NCBI GenBank assembly: GCA_003137095.1
Contig: PLET01000071.1
Coordinates: forward strand, 1,455-65,454
Length of the DNA stretch: 64,000 nucleotides
Direction: 5' to 3'
Source of the DNA: Gammaproteobacteria bacterium
GTDB lineage: Bacteria > Pseudomonadota > Gammaproteobacteria > Steroidobacterales > Steroidobacteraceae
Below are positions 51,532-61,693 of the stretch, one piece after another. A model generated the notes under the pieces. It searched no databases. It saw nothing but the letters and a program-made list of their open reading frames with translations, and was not told the origin of the DNA. A program made the position numbers and the translations under genes. Numbering within the stretch: position 1 is the first letter of the stretch; every line of letters starts with the position of its first letter.

Positions 51532-51921
51532 TCAGAGGATCTGTTCGCGCACCGTATCCGATCCGGCCGGGTCGTGCGGAAGGCTGCAGAAGGACACCAT
51601 CACCATCGGCATGCTGCCGGTGTTGCGATAGGCGTGCACCACGCCCGGCGGGATGGTGAAGCGCCAGATCTCGCCTGCGGGCACCTCGATGTCGCGCACG
51701 GCACCCGCCTCCTTGAGGCGCACCAGGCAAGGCCCCACCACCGTCGTCATCTCCATCGCGCCACGGTGAAAATGATTGCCGCGAACCTCGTCCGGCTGGG
51801 TCAACACCACATGCACGTTTCTCTGCGCGGCCAGTTCACGGTCGTTCAGGGGTTCGAACAGACTGCCGCGCGCATCGCGGTGCGTCTTGACCGTCTCGAT
51901 GGCGGTGGACTGCCCGCTCAA
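51532..51921 (-). CDS. Cupin-fold protein, WxcM/RmlC-like
   Basis: TVKTHRDARGSLFEPLND, GNHFHRGAMEMTTVV, IEVPAGEIWRFTIPPGVVHAYRNTG. TTG start inferred from TTGA overlap with the upstream gene. Confidence 0.7.
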   Translation of the reverse strand: MSGQSTAIETVKTHRDARGSLFEPLNDRELAAQRNVHVVLTQPDEVRGNHFHRGAMEMTTVVGPCLVRLKEAGAVRDIEVPAGEIWRFTIPPGVVHAYRNTGSMPMVMVSFCSLPHDPAGSDTVREQIL

Positions 51922-54350
51922 TGCAGACGCACCCGCCGCCGGCCGGCCGCGAGCAAGCCGGCGGCGAACAGCAGTTCGGGCCACCCGAGCGCACCGCCGC
52001 CCTTGCTCGGCGCGGTCACCGTGAGGGCGGCGCTGCTGGCGGCGCCATTGCCGCCGGCGGGGGCCGTCGTGAGCGCGCCGGCCGCGAAGGTGCTGGCATA
52101 GGTGCCCGCCGCGGCGCTTTCCACCGGCAGGATGACGCTGCAACTTCTATTGGCCGGGATTATGAAGTCGCTGAGCGCATAGCCGGTGGTGGTGTAGGTC
52201 GCGTTCGAGCCCGTGCCCGCACAGCTGGTGGTAGCCATAGGACTTGCCGCGATGGTCAGTCCGCCCGGCAGCGTTCCGCTGAAATTCGACTGCGTCAGAT
52301 CAAAGCCGTTGGCGTTCGCCAGGGTGATGGTGAGGGTCGAGACCGTGTTCTCGCCGACGCTCGCGGGCGAGAACGACTGGCTCACGGTCGGCGGCGTGGG
52401 CGCGACCGACACGGCCGTGGGACAGGCCGTGGCAGCCGTGGCAGCCGCGGCGCCGGTGGTATTGGTCGGGCTGGTGGTGGCGCTGGTGGAAGTCACGGTG
52501 ATCACGGCGATGCCGGTCGCGCCCAACGAATCGGTGACCCTCAGGGTGACCGTGCCCTGCGACGTGCCCGGAATCACCGTGACCTTCGATGCATTGGTCG
52601 CCGAGCCGAAGGTGATGCCGCCGCCCGCGGCGCTCCACGCAAAGCTCAGGGCACCGCCGCCGCACTGCGGCGTAGAGCCGCCGGCGTCGAATACCGCGCC
52701 GGTTCCGCTCGACACCGCGGCCGGCAGCGACACCAAGACAATCGGCTGCTGCGCGGCCATCACGGCATTCAGGGCATTGACCATGCCGGCGCCGCATTGT
52801 CCGGCCACGCACGCGCACTCGCCGCTGGTCGGATCGGTGGTCGGACAGGTGGGCACTCCGGCGGCGCCCGGCGGAAATGCGGTGGCGCTCGATTCGATGC
52901 GTGCAATCAGCTGGGCGGGTGTGAGATTGGCGTTGACGGCGCGCATCAGCGCAGCGATGCCGGATACGATGGGCGCCGAGAAGCTGGTGCCGAGATTGGT
53001 GTTGGTGTCATCCGTATAGCTGTTGGCCCCCGGCACCGTCGCGCCGAGATTGAAGGTGGTATCGATGGAGCGCAGACAGGCGCCGGATGAATTGATGCAA
53101 TTGCCGGCCGGCGCCGACACGCCCACCTGCGCACCGAAGCTGCTGTAGCCCACCTTGGTGCCCACGTTGCGCAGCCCCGCCACCGCCAGCACGCCGGCGC
53201 AGTCGGCCGGTTCGTCGACCGGGGCGAGCGATCCCGGGTTGCCGCCGTTGCCGGCGGAGGCGACGATGAGCACGCCCTTGGCGAGGATGCTGGCGATCAC
53301 GCCGGGATACGGATCATTGGCATCCGTGCAGGTGCCGGTGCCGCCCAGGCTCAGGTTGATGATGTTGGCCGGATGGGGATTGTCCGGCACTCCCGCGACC
53401 GCAATGCCGGCGGCCCACTGCATGCCGGCGAGGATGTCCGAATCATAGCCGGCGCACTTGCCGAGCGCGCGCACCGGCAATAGCCAGGTGCCCCAGGTCA
53501 TGCCGGCGATGCCGGCGTCATTGTTGGTGATGGCGCCCAACACCCCCATCACGCGCGTGCCGTGCCAGGAGCTGTTGGCGCTGGGGCAGTCGGCGGCCGG
53601 GAACACCGCGGTGTTCTGCTGATCGGCGCTGTCGATCCAATCGCCGGGGTCCGAGGGGTCGGGGTCCCAGCCGTCGCCGTCGTTGGCCGACAAGTAGGTC
53701 CCCAAGGCCGCCCCGGTGGTCGAATTGTAATCCTCTCCCACGAAGTCATAACCCGGCAGCAGCCGCCCGCCGCCGCCCAATCCCGCGCGCAGCAGGTCCG
53801 GGTGATCGAAGCGCACGCCGGTGTCGACGTCGGCGATGACGGTACCGGTGCTGCCGGTAGTGATGTTCCAGGCCGACACGACATCGGTGGCCGCCAGGTC
53901 CATGGTGGACACGCCCTGCACGGTGGCGTTGGGATTCGGCGTCAGCATGTACCACTGGCCGCTCGCGGTGCTGCTCGGCTGGAACAGCGGATCATTCGGC
54001 ACATCGAGCGCATAGCGGCGCTGGTCGACTGCGGCGAGGCTCACCGCCGGATCCGTGCGCAGTGTGGCGAGCGCCGTCAGCACATCGGCGCCGTACAGCG
54101 TCTTTTGCAGGAACAGCACGTGCAGCTTCGCCGCGAACTGGCGGGATTTCGCGAACGCAAGGCCGTGTCGGGCCGCCAGCGCAGCCACATCGGCGGCACC
54201 GGCAGGCGCCCGGAAGCCGACGATCAGGCGATGGGTCTGCGGGCCGATGTCGACCGGATGCGTGCGCACCGAGTTGCGTTCCGCCGCTGCGGCCTGCGCC
54301 GGGCCGGCACCCAGGGCCAGCACCACGAGAATGAATATGACCGCACGCAT
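51918..54350 (-). CDS. Secreted subtilisin-like S8 serine protease with C-terminal sorting-type tail
   Basis: Signal peptide; IADVDTGVRFDHPDL, SSWHGTRVMG, LGTSFSAPIVSGIAAL triad; tail SKGGGALGWPELLFAAGLLAAGRRRVRLH. Confidence 0.9.
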   Translation of the reverse strand: MRAVIFILVVLALGAGPAQAAAAERNSVRTHPVDIGPQTHRLIVGFRAPAGAADVAALAARHGLAFAKSRQFAAKLHVLFLQKTLYGADVLTALATLRTDPAVSLAAVDQRRYALDVPNDPLFQPSSTASGQWYMLTPNPNATVQGVSTMDLAATDVVSAWNITTGSTGTVIADVDTGVRFDHPDLLRAGLGGGGRLLPGYDFVGEDYNSTTGAALGTYLSANDGDGWDPDPSDPGDWIDSADQQNTAVFPAADCPSANSSWHGTRVMGVLGAITNNDAGIAGMTWGTWLLPVRALGKCAGYDSDILAGMQWAAGIAVAGVPDNPHPANIINLSLGGTGTCTDANDPYPGVIASILAKGVLIVASAGNGGNPGSLAPVDEPADCAGVLAVAGLRNVGTKVGYSSFGAQVGVSAPAGNCINSSGACLRSIDTTFNLGATVPGANSYTDDTNTNLGTSFSAPIVSGIAALMRAVNANLTPAQLIARIESSATAFPPGAAGVPTCPTTDPTSGECACVAGQCGAGMVNALNAVMAAQQPIVLVSLPAAVSSGTGAVFDAGGSTPQCGGGALSFAWSAAGGGITFGSATNASKVTVIPGTSQGTVTLRVTDSLGATGIAVITVTSTSATTSPTNTTGAAAATAATACPTAVSVAPTPPTVSQSFSPASVGENTVSTLTITLANANGFDLTQSNFSGTLPGGLTIAASPMATTSCAGTGSNATYTTTGYALSDFIIPANRSCSVILPVESAAAGTYASTFAAGALTTAPAGGNGAASSAALTVTAPSKGGGALGWPELLFAAGLLAAGRRRVRLH

Positions 54351-54638
54351 TGTCAGATCTCCACGCGGGCATGCACCCGGAGCATTGGTACCAATGACTC
54401 ACCCCATTGCACCAGGCCGTGCGCGGATGGCGACATCGAATCGCGCACAAAGTATAGATAACTATCCACCCGACGGTGGAACCGTCGGCGGCCGGCGACA
54501 GGCCGGCGCGGTTTCGGTCGGGCGGAACCGGCCGGCGGTTGCGCACCGGTGCCTGCGCTTGGCTCGGCCCGCGCAGCGCCGGCCGCCAGCGGGTAGAATG
54601 CCCGCTTCTTCGTCTTTAACTCTTCCATGAGGCACGCG

Positions 54639-56072
54639 ATGACTTACGACGACCGGCAATTCTACATCGACGGCAGCTGGGTGGATCCTGTCGAACCCAA
54701 GGAGTTCCAGGTGATCAACCCGGCGAACGAAACCGTGGCGGGGGTCATATCCATGGGCGGCTCCAACGACGTCGACCGGGCGGTGGCCGCGGCCCGGCGT
54801 GCCTTCGACGCCTATTCGCGCACCACGCCGGCGGAGCGGCTGGCGCTGCTCGAACGCGTGCTCGCCGCCTATAAGGCGCGCTACGACGAGATCGCCCGGG
54901 CGATTTCCACCGAGATGGGGGCGCCCATCACGCTCGCCCAGGGCGCGCAGACACGGATCGGCGTGGGCCACATCAGCGCCATGATCGACGTTCTGAAGAC
55001 ATTCAAATTCGAAGAGATGCACGGCACGACGCGCCTGGTGCAGGAGCCAGTCGGCGTCTGCGCGCTGATCACGCCGTGGAATTGGCCCATGAACCAGGTC
55101 GCCGCCAAGGTGGTGCCGGCGCTCGCCGCAGGCTGCACCATGGTGCTCAAACCCTCGGAATATGCGCCGTTCAGCGCCATTCTCTGGGCGAAAGTCATGC
55201 ACGAAGCCGGCGTTCCGGCAGGCGTGTTCAATCTGATCAACGGCGACGGCCCGAACGTGGGTGCGCCGCTATCCAGGCATCCCGACATCGACATGGTGTC
55301 GTTCACCGGCTCGACCCGCGCCGGCACCGAAGTGGCGAAGAACGCCGCGGCGTCGGTGAAGCGCGTGCACCAGGAACTCGGCGGCAAATCGCCGAACGTG
55401 TTGCTGGAGGATGCCGATTTCGAACGCGCCGTGAAGCAAAGCGTGCTGCACGTGTTCCAGAATTCCGGCCAATCCTGCAATGCACCGACCCGCATGCTGG
55501 TGCCGGAGGCGAAGCTCGCGGAGGTCGAGGCCATCGCCAGGCGGGTCGCGGAAACGGTGGTGGTCGGCGATCCGGCGTCCCCGAAGACCACGGTGGGTCC
55601 GGTGGTGTCGAAACTGCAGTTCGATCGCGTCGAGGGATTCATCGGCAAGGGCATCGCCGAGGGTGCGCGTCTGATCTGCGGAGGAACCGGACGGCCCGAC
55701 GGCCTGACCAAGGGGTATTTCGTCAAGCCGACGATTTTCTCGCAGGTGCGCAACGACATGACCGTCGCGCGCGAGGAGATTTTCGGTCCGGTGCTGTGCA
55801 TTCTGCCGTATCAGACCGAGGAACAAGCCGTCCAGATCGCCAATGACACGCCGTATGGCCTGGCCGCCTACGTTTGGTCCAAGGACAATGTGCACGCCCG
55901 ACGCGTGGGCAACCGCATCAGGGCCGGACAGGTCGCCTTGAACGGCGCCTCCGGCGACATGAAGACGCCGTTCGGCGGCTTCAAGATGTCCGGCAACGGG
56001 CGCGAATACGGCGAACATGGGTTGCGCGACTTCCTGGAGGTCAAGGCCGTCATTGGTGTGGACGCCGCCTGA
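54639..56072 (+). CDS. Aldehyde dehydrogenase family protein
   Basis: TPWNWPMNQVAAKVVPALAAGCTMVLKPSE, FTGSTRAGTEVAK, QELGGKSPNVLLEDADFE, NSGQSCNAPTRM. Alternative start at 54627. Confidence 0.92.
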   Translation: MTYDDRQFYIDGSWVDPVEPKEFQVINPANETVAGVISMGGSNDVDRAVAAARRAFDAYSRTTPAERLALLERVLAAYKARYDEIARAISTEMGAPITLAQGAQTRIGVGHISAMIDVLKTFKFEEMHGTTRLVQEPVGVCALITPWNWPMNQVAAKVVPALAAGCTMVLKPSEYAPFSAILWAKVMHEAGVPAGVFNLINGDGPNVGAPLSRHPDIDMVSFTGSTRAGTEVAKNAAASVKRVHQELGGKSPNVLLEDADFERAVKQSVLHVFQNSGQSCNAPTRMLVPEAKLAEVEAIARRVAETVVVGDPASPKTTVGPVVSKLQFDRVEGFIGKGIAEGARLICGGTGRPDGLTKGYFVKPTIFSQVRNDMTVAREEIFGPVLCILPYQTEEQAVQIANDTPYGLAAYVWSKDNVHARRVGNRIRAGQVALNGASGDMKTPFGGFKMSGNGREYGEHGLRDFLEVKAVIGVDAA

Positions 56073-56085
56073 AGCGCGGGGCGCG

Positions 56086-56772
56086 GTGACCGACACCCCG
56101 GTTTTGCACATCGAGGGATTGTGCAGGCGCTTTCGCGCGGATCGACCGCCGATACTCGAAGGCATCAACCTCACGCTGCGCCAGGGCGAATATCTGGCGA
56201 TCATGGGCGAATCCGGCGTCGGCAAATCCACCCTCCTGAATCTGTTGGCCGGACTCGATCGGCCCGATGCCGGCCGGGTGGTGCTAGAAGGGGCCGATCT
56301 GTCGGCACTCGATGACGATGCGGCGACGCTGCTCAGGCGGCGTGCGGTGGGATTCGTGTTTCAGGCCTTCCACGTGCTGCCCTATCTGACGGTCGAGCAG
56401 AATGTTGCGCTGCCGCTCGAACTGCTCAGCATGCCGCAGCCGGAGCGCGGCCGGCGTACGGCCGAAATGCTCGACGCGGTGGGCATCGCGGCGCTGGCGA
56501 AACGCCCTGCGCGCGAATTATCGGGCGGCGAGGTGCAGCGCGTTGCCATCGCTCGCGCCCTGGTGCATCGGCCGCGGCTGGTGCTCGCCGATGAGCCGAC
56601 GGGAAACCTCGACCCGCGCAGCGCATCGCAGATCCTGGATCTGCTGCGCGCGCAGATCAAGAGCAGCGCCGGCGCCGGCATTCTCATCACCCATTCGCGC
56701 ACCGCCGCCGAAACGGCCGACCGCATCCTGGTGCTCGACGCCAACGGTCTCGGTCCGCGGGCGTCGGCCTAA
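56086..56772 (+). CDS. ABC transporter ATP-binding protein, LolD/MacB type
   Basis: MGESGVGKSTLLNLLAGLDRP (Walker A), RELSGGEVQRVAIARAL, LVLADEPTGNLD. GTG start inferred. Confidence 0.92.
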   Translation: MTDTPVLHIEGLCRRFRADRPPILEGINLTLRQGEYLAIMGESGVGKSTLLNLLAGLDRPDAGRVVLEGADLSALDDDAATLLRRRAVGFVFQAFHVLPYLTVEQNVALPLELLSMPQPERGRRTAEMLDAVGIAALAKRPARELSGGEVQRVAIARALVHRPRLVLADEPTGNLDPRSASQILDLLRAQIKSSAGAGILITHSRTAAETADRILVLDANGLGPRASA

Positions 56773-56773
56773 A

Positions 56774-59299
56774 GTGGCGGCGCGCGGCACCGGCGGGTCA
56801 TTCACGGTCTGGTGGGTGCTGGTCGTGGCACAGCTGCGCGAACAGCCAGTACGGTTGCTGGTCACCGTGCTCGCCATCGCGCTCGGCGTGGCGCTCGGCG
56901 CCGCGGTGTATCTGACCAACACGGCCGCGCTCGCCGAGTTCGGATCGGCGACCAAGCGCCTGTTCGGCGACGCCGATGTGGTGGTACGCGGACCACGCGA
57001 CGGCTATTCCGAGGATTTGTTCGTGCAGCTGGCGCGTGACCCGGCCGTTGCCATGGCAAGCCCGGTGCTCGAACTCGAGGTGGCACTGCCCGGCAGACGC
57101 GACACGCTCAAAGTGCTGGGCCTCGACCCGTTTCGCGCCGCCGCGCTGCAGCCGGCGCTCATCGGCGAGATCGGCGCGCACCTGACCGAACTGCTCGCAG
57201 GCAACGGCATTCTGCTGAGCGACAGCGCCGCCCGCGAGCTCGATCTGCGGCGCGGCGGCACCCTGCCGGTCTCGGTGGGCAGCGGCACCCGGATACTGAA
57301 GGTGCTGGATGTGCTGTCGCCGGCCGCTTATCCGCAGCCCCTCGGCCTGATGGACGTGGCGGCGGCGCAATGGGCCTTCGGCCGGATCGGCCGACTCGAC
57401 CGCATCGATCTGCGCCTGAATCCGGGCGTCGACGCCGAGCGCTACCGCCGCGATCTTGCCGAACGGCTGCCCGCGGGGGTGCTGGCGGTGGCTCCCGAGG
57501 TGGAGCGCGACCGGGCGGTGTCGCTGACGCGGGCCTACCGCCTCAACCTGAACATGCTGGCGCTGGTCGCCCTGCTCACCGGCGCGTTGCTGGTGTTCTC
57601 GACGCAGTCCCTGTCGGTATTGCGCCGGCGGCGCTCCCTCGGCTTGCTGCGTGCACTCGGCGTGACGCGTGGTCAGCTGCAGCGTGCGCTGGTCGGTGAA
57701 GGCGCCGCGCTTGGCGCGCTCGGCGCGCTGCTCGGCGTGGTGCTCGGTACCTTCATGGCCGCGCTGATGCTGCGGCTGCTGAGCGGCGATCTCGGCAACG
57801 GCCAGTTGCGCGTGCTCGGCGTCGCGCTGCATTTGGCGCCGCTGCCCATGCTCGGCTTCTGCGCGATCGGCACGGTGGTTGCCGGGTTCGGCGGCTGGGT
57901 GCCGGCGCGCGCAGCTGCGCTGCAGCCCGCGGCACGCTCACTCAAGGGCGGCGACCAGGACTACACCGTGGGCCATTCCTCCACACTGCTCGGCGTGGCG
58001 CTGCTCAGCGCCGGCGCCGCGCTCGCGTTTCTGCCGCGTCTCGCGGGATTGCCGCTGTTCGGATACGCCTCGGTCGCCGCCCTGCTGTTCGGCGCCGTAC
58101 TGCTGGTGCCTGCACTCACCGCATGGCTGCTGAAGCTGACGCCGCGAAGCGGCCGGGTGGTGCTGGATACCGCCGTCGCGCAGCTTCGGGGAAATGTCGC
58201 CCTGTCGACCCTGAGCCTGGCCTGCATCATCGTCAGTTTCAGCCTGATGGTGGCGATGGCGATCATGGTGTACTCGTTTCGTGATTCCTTCGACCGGTGG
58301 CTCGGCAAGTTGCTGCCGGCAGACATACAACTGCGCGAGCCCGTGGGCAACGACACCGCCTTCCTGTCGGACGGGGACCAGGCCCGGATTGCCGCGGTGG
58401 TCGGCGTGGGAAGGGTCGAATTCCGGCGCACCCGCCAGCTGTACCTCGACCCCGCGCGCGCGCCCGTGACGCTCGTCGCGCGCGATATGCCCGGGCCGCC
58501 TGCGGACAATCTGCCGCTGGTGCAATCCGCACCGCCACAGTTGCAGACCGGCGCATCGGCGGCCTGGATATCGGAAGGCTTTCAGGACCTCTACGGCTAC
58601 CGGATCGGCGATCCCCTCTCGCTGCCCGTGGCGGGACGGCAGGCGCGCTTCGTCATCGCCGGCATCTGGCGCGACTATGCCCGCACCACCGGCGCCGTGG
58701 TGATCACGCGCCGCGCCTATGTGGCGTTGAGCGGTGATCGAAGCGCCACCGAGGGATCGGTCTGGCTCGACGGCCGCGCGTCCGCCGCCGCCGTGGACGC
58801 CGGGATCCGCAGCGCTCTCGCCGGCGGCGGCACGCTCGAGATTTTCGCCAGCACCGCCATTCGTGAGCGCTCGCTGCAGATCTTCGACCGCGCCTTTGCC
58901 ATTACCTACGCCCTGGAGGCCATTGCCGTGCTGATCGGACTCGCCGGCGTCAGCTTCGCGGCCAGCTCGACCGCCCTCGCCCGGCGCGCCGAATTCGGCA
59001 TGCTGCGCCACGTCGGCATGCTGCGCCGTCAAGTCGTCGGCATGCTCGCCGGCGAAGGCATATTGATGAGCCTGTTCGGAGTTGCCTACGGACTGGCCCT
59101 GGGCGCGGTGCTCAGCCTGGTGTTGGTGTACGTGATCAACCGCCAATCATTCAACTGGAGCATCGATCTGGCCGTTCCCTGGTGGCAGCTCGGGCTGCTG
59201 TCGGTGACGCTGGTGCTGGCGGCAGCACTCACGGCGATCTGGAGCGGCCGCGCCGCCATGAGCGCCGAGGCGCTGCGCGCGGTGCGAGAGGACTGGTGA
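56774..59299 (+). CDS. FtsX-like ABC transporter permease (two FtsX modules, ~840 aa)
   Basis: Multiple TM segments; LLVTVLAIALGVALGAAVYLTN, SLSVLRRRRSLGLLRALGVTRGQL, RAEFGMLRHVGMLRRQVVGMLAGEG. Confidence 0.9.
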   Translation: MAARGTGGSFTVWWVLVVAQLREQPVRLLVTVLAIALGVALGAAVYLTNTAALAEFGSATKRLFGDADVVVRGPRDGYSEDLFVQLARDPAVAMASPVLELEVALPGRRDTLKVLGLDPFRAAALQPALIGEIGAHLTELLAGNGILLSDSAARELDLRRGGTLPVSVGSGTRILKVLDVLSPAAYPQPLGLMDVAAAQWAFGRIGRLDRIDLRLNPGVDAERYRRDLAERLPAGVLAVAPEVERDRAVSLTRAYRLNLNMLALVALLTGALLVFSTQSLSVLRRRRSLGLLRALGVTRGQLQRALVGEGAALGALGALLGVVLGTFMAALMLRLLSGDLGNGQLRVLGVALHLAPLPMLGFCAIGTVVAGFGGWVPARAAALQPAARSLKGGDQDYTVGHSSTLLGVALLSAGAALAFLPRLAGLPLFGYASVAALLFGAVLLVPALTAWLLKLTPRSGRVVLDTAVAQLRGNVALSTLSLACIIVSFSLMVAMAIMVYSFRDSFDRWLGKLLPADIQLREPVGNDTAFLSDGDQARIAAVVGVGRVEFRRTRQLYLDPARAPVTLVARDMPGPPADNLPLVQSAPPQLQTGASAAWISEGFQDLYGYRIGDPLSLPVAGRQARFVIAGIWRDYARTTGAVVITRRAYVALSGDRSATEGSVWLDGRASAAAVDAGIRSALAGGGTLEIFASTAIRERSLQIFDRAFAITYALEAIAVLIGLAGVSFAASSTALARRAEFGMLRHVGMLRRQVVGMLAGEGILMSLFGVAYGLALGAVLSLVLVYVINRQSFNWSIDLAVPWWQLGLLSVTLVLAAALTAIWSGRAAMSAEALRAVREDW

Positions 59300-60462
59300 G
59301 CGCTCGCGCCCTTGCAGGGCTGCTGGGCGCATTCGCGGGTGCGTGGGTCGGCACCGTGGCAGGCGCACCGCTCGGCACACCGGTTGACGTACCGGTCGGC
59401 ACACCGCTCACCGTGCCGGCGGCTGCTGCCGGTGCTGCGCCCGCCGCGAGCGCGCGACGCTATGCCACGGTACTGCCAGGCCACGCGCTCGAGTTTCCAC
59501 GGGACTTCGGCAGCCATCCGCAATTTCGCACCGAGTGGTGGTACGTGACCGGCTGGCTGCAAACCCGGAAGGGCGAATTACTGGGCTTTCAGATCACCTT
59601 CTTTCGGACGCGGCCCGACGTTGACGAAACGAATCCGAGTGCATTCACGCCGCATCAGTTGCTCATCGCGCATTGCGCCGTCAGCGATCCGACGCGCGGG
59701 CGGCTGTGGCAGGATCAGCGGATCCGCCGCGCCGGGCTGGGATTGGCGCAGGCCCGGGAGGGCGACACCGAAGTGTGGATCGATGACTGGCGTCTGCAAC
59801 GCCGCGGTGCGGACTACAGCGCGCGGCTGGCGGCGGATGGGTTCGCTTTGAACCTGACGCTGAGCGCAACCCGTCCGCCCATGGAAAACGGCCAATCGGG
59901 ATTCAGCCGCAAGGGTCCAGCGGCCGAATCCGCGAGTTATTACTACAGCATCCCGCAGATGCAGATCGCCGGCAGCTTGACCCGCGCCGGCAAGACCGAT
60001 CCGGTTGTCGGCACCGCCTGGTTCGATCACGAATGGTCGAGCGATTATCTCGACCCCGGCGCCACCGGCTGGGATTGGATCGGCATCAATCTGGACGACG
60101 GCGGCGCGCTCATGGCCTTTCGCATCCGCGGTGCCGGCGGCGAGACCCGCTGGGCGGGCGGTACGCTCGAACGTCCGGATGGCCGGGTGCGCACTCTGGA
60201 CGCGGCCGACATCGATTTCACGCCGGCGCGCCGCTGGCTGTCACCGCGCACGGGGATCGCCTACCCCGTCGTGTGGCACGTGCGCGCCGGCCCCGAGACC
60301 ATCGATTTGGAGCCGCTGATGGATGACCAGGAGAACGATACGCGCCTCACCACCGGCGCCGTCTATTGGGAGGGTGCGGTGCGGGCCCTGCGCGGCGGGT
60401 TGCCGGTGGGACGCGGCTATCTGGAGCTCACCGGATACGGTGAGCGCCTGCGGATTCGCTGA
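59296..60462 (+). CDS. AttH/CrtC-like lipocalin-family exported protein
   Basis: FPRDFGSHPQFRTEWWYVTGWL, GTAWFDHEWSSDYLDPGATGWDWIGINLDDG. GTGA overlap with the permease stop. Confidence 0.82.
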   Translation: MSARALAGLLGAFAGAWVGTVAGAPLGTPVDVPVGTPLTVPAAAAGAAPAASARRYATVLPGHALEFPRDFGSHPQFRTEWWYVTGWLQTRKGELLGFQITFFRTRPDVDETNPSAFTPHQLLIAHCAVSDPTRGRLWQDQRIRRAGLGLAQAREGDTEVWIDDWRLQRRGADYSARLAADGFALNLTLSATRPPMENGQSGFSRKGPAAESASYYYSIPQMQIAGSLTRAGKTDPVVGTAWFDHEWSSDYLDPGATGWDWIGINLDDGGALMAFRIRGAGGETRWAGGTLERPDGRVRTLDAADIDFTPARRWLSPRTGIAYPVVWHVRAGPETIDLEPLMDDQENDTRLTTGAVYWEGAVRALRGGLPVGRGYLELTGYGERLRIR

Positions 60463-60481
60463 GGCGCCGAACGCGCCGGCC

Positions 60482-61663
60482 TCATCGGATGTTTTCCACG
60501 ATCGCGGCGATGCCTTGTCCGCCGCCGATGCACATGGTGACCAGACCGTAGCGCCCGCCGACGCGGCGCAGTTCATACAGCAATTTGGTCAGAATGATCG
60601 CACCGGTGGCGCCCACCGGATGGCCGAGCGAAATGCCGCTGCCGTTGGGATTGACCTTGGCCGGATCGAGGCCGAGTTCCTGGGTGACGGCGCAGGCCTG
60701 GGCGGCAAAGGCCTCGTTCGACTCGATGACGTCCAGATCCTTCACGGTCAACTGGGCGCGCTCGAGCGCTATGCGTGTGGCGGGCACCGGGCCGATGCCC
60801 ATGAGCGCCGGATCCACACCGGCGTGTCCGTAGGAGACCAGCCGGGCCAGCGGCTTGAAGCCCTGCTCCTGCACCGCCCGCTCGCCGGCGAGAACCACGG
60901 CGGCGGCGCCGTCGTTGATCCCGGAGGCATTGCCCGCGGTGACGGTGCCATCCTTCTGAAAGATCGTCGGCAGTTTCTGCAGATCCGCCAACCGGGTGTC
61001 GCCGCGCACGTGCTCATCGACGGCAAAATGGCTCACCTTGCCGCGCACCTTGATGTCGATCGGCAGGATCTGCTCCTTGAATCGGCCGTCGGCGATGGCA
61101 GCCGCGGCGCGCCGCTGGCTCTCGAGCGCCGCGGCGTCCTGCGTGGCGCGGTCGATGCCGAATCGGACCGCGACGTTCTCCGCGGTGACGCCCATGATGC
61201 CGTTGCCGAATGGATCGGTGAGCGCACCGTTGAGCATGTCGATGAGCACCGAGTCGCCGAGCTTTTTACCCCAGCGCATCGCCGGTGACAGGAAAGGGGC
61301 ACGGCTCATGACTTCGACTCCGCCGCCGACGGCGATGGCATTCTCCCCTAGCTGGATGGTGTTGGCGGCGGACAGCACCGCCTGCAGGCCCGAGCCGCAC
61401 AGCCGGTTGACCGTCATAGCGGGCGTACGATGCGGTATGCCCGCGTTGACCGCCGCCACCCGCGCCACGTACGCGTCCTTGGCTTCCGTTTGGATGACCT
61501 GCCCGAACACCACGTGGCCCACCCGTGCCGGATCCACGCCGGCGCGGGACAGCGCTTCGCGCGTAACCTGCGCGGCCAGATCGGTGGGCGCAATATCCTT
61601 GAGCGAACCGCCGAAGGTGCCGATGGCGGTGCGAACCGCCGAGAGTAGGTAGACATCGGACAT
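60482..61663 (-). CDS. Acetyl-CoA C-acyltransferase (thiolase)
   Basis: AVRTAIGTFGGSLKDI, NRLCGSGLQAV, GNASGINDGAAAV, NPNGSGISLGHPVGATG, CIGGGQGIA. Confidence 0.93.
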   Translation of the reverse strand: MSDVYLLSAVRTAIGTFGGSLKDIAPTDLAAQVTREALSRAGVDPARVGHVVFGQVIQTEAKDAYVARVAAVNAGIPHRTPAMTVNRLCGSGLQAVLSAANTIQLGENAIAVGGGVEVMSRAPFLSPAMRWGKKLGDSVLIDMLNGALTDPFGNGIMGVTAENVAVRFGIDRATQDAAALESQRRAAAAIADGRFKEQILPIDIKVRGKVSHFAVDEHVRGDTRLADLQKLPTIFQKDGTVTAGNASGINDGAAAVVLAGERAVQEQGFKPLARLVSYGHAGVDPALMGIGPVPATRIALERAQLTVKDLDVIESNEAFAAQACAVTQELGLDPAKVNPNGSGISLGHPVGATGAIILTKLLYELRRVGGRYGLVTMCIGGGQGIAAIVENIR

Positions 61664-61693
61664 GGTCGACTCCTGATTGGATTGAGCCTCGCC

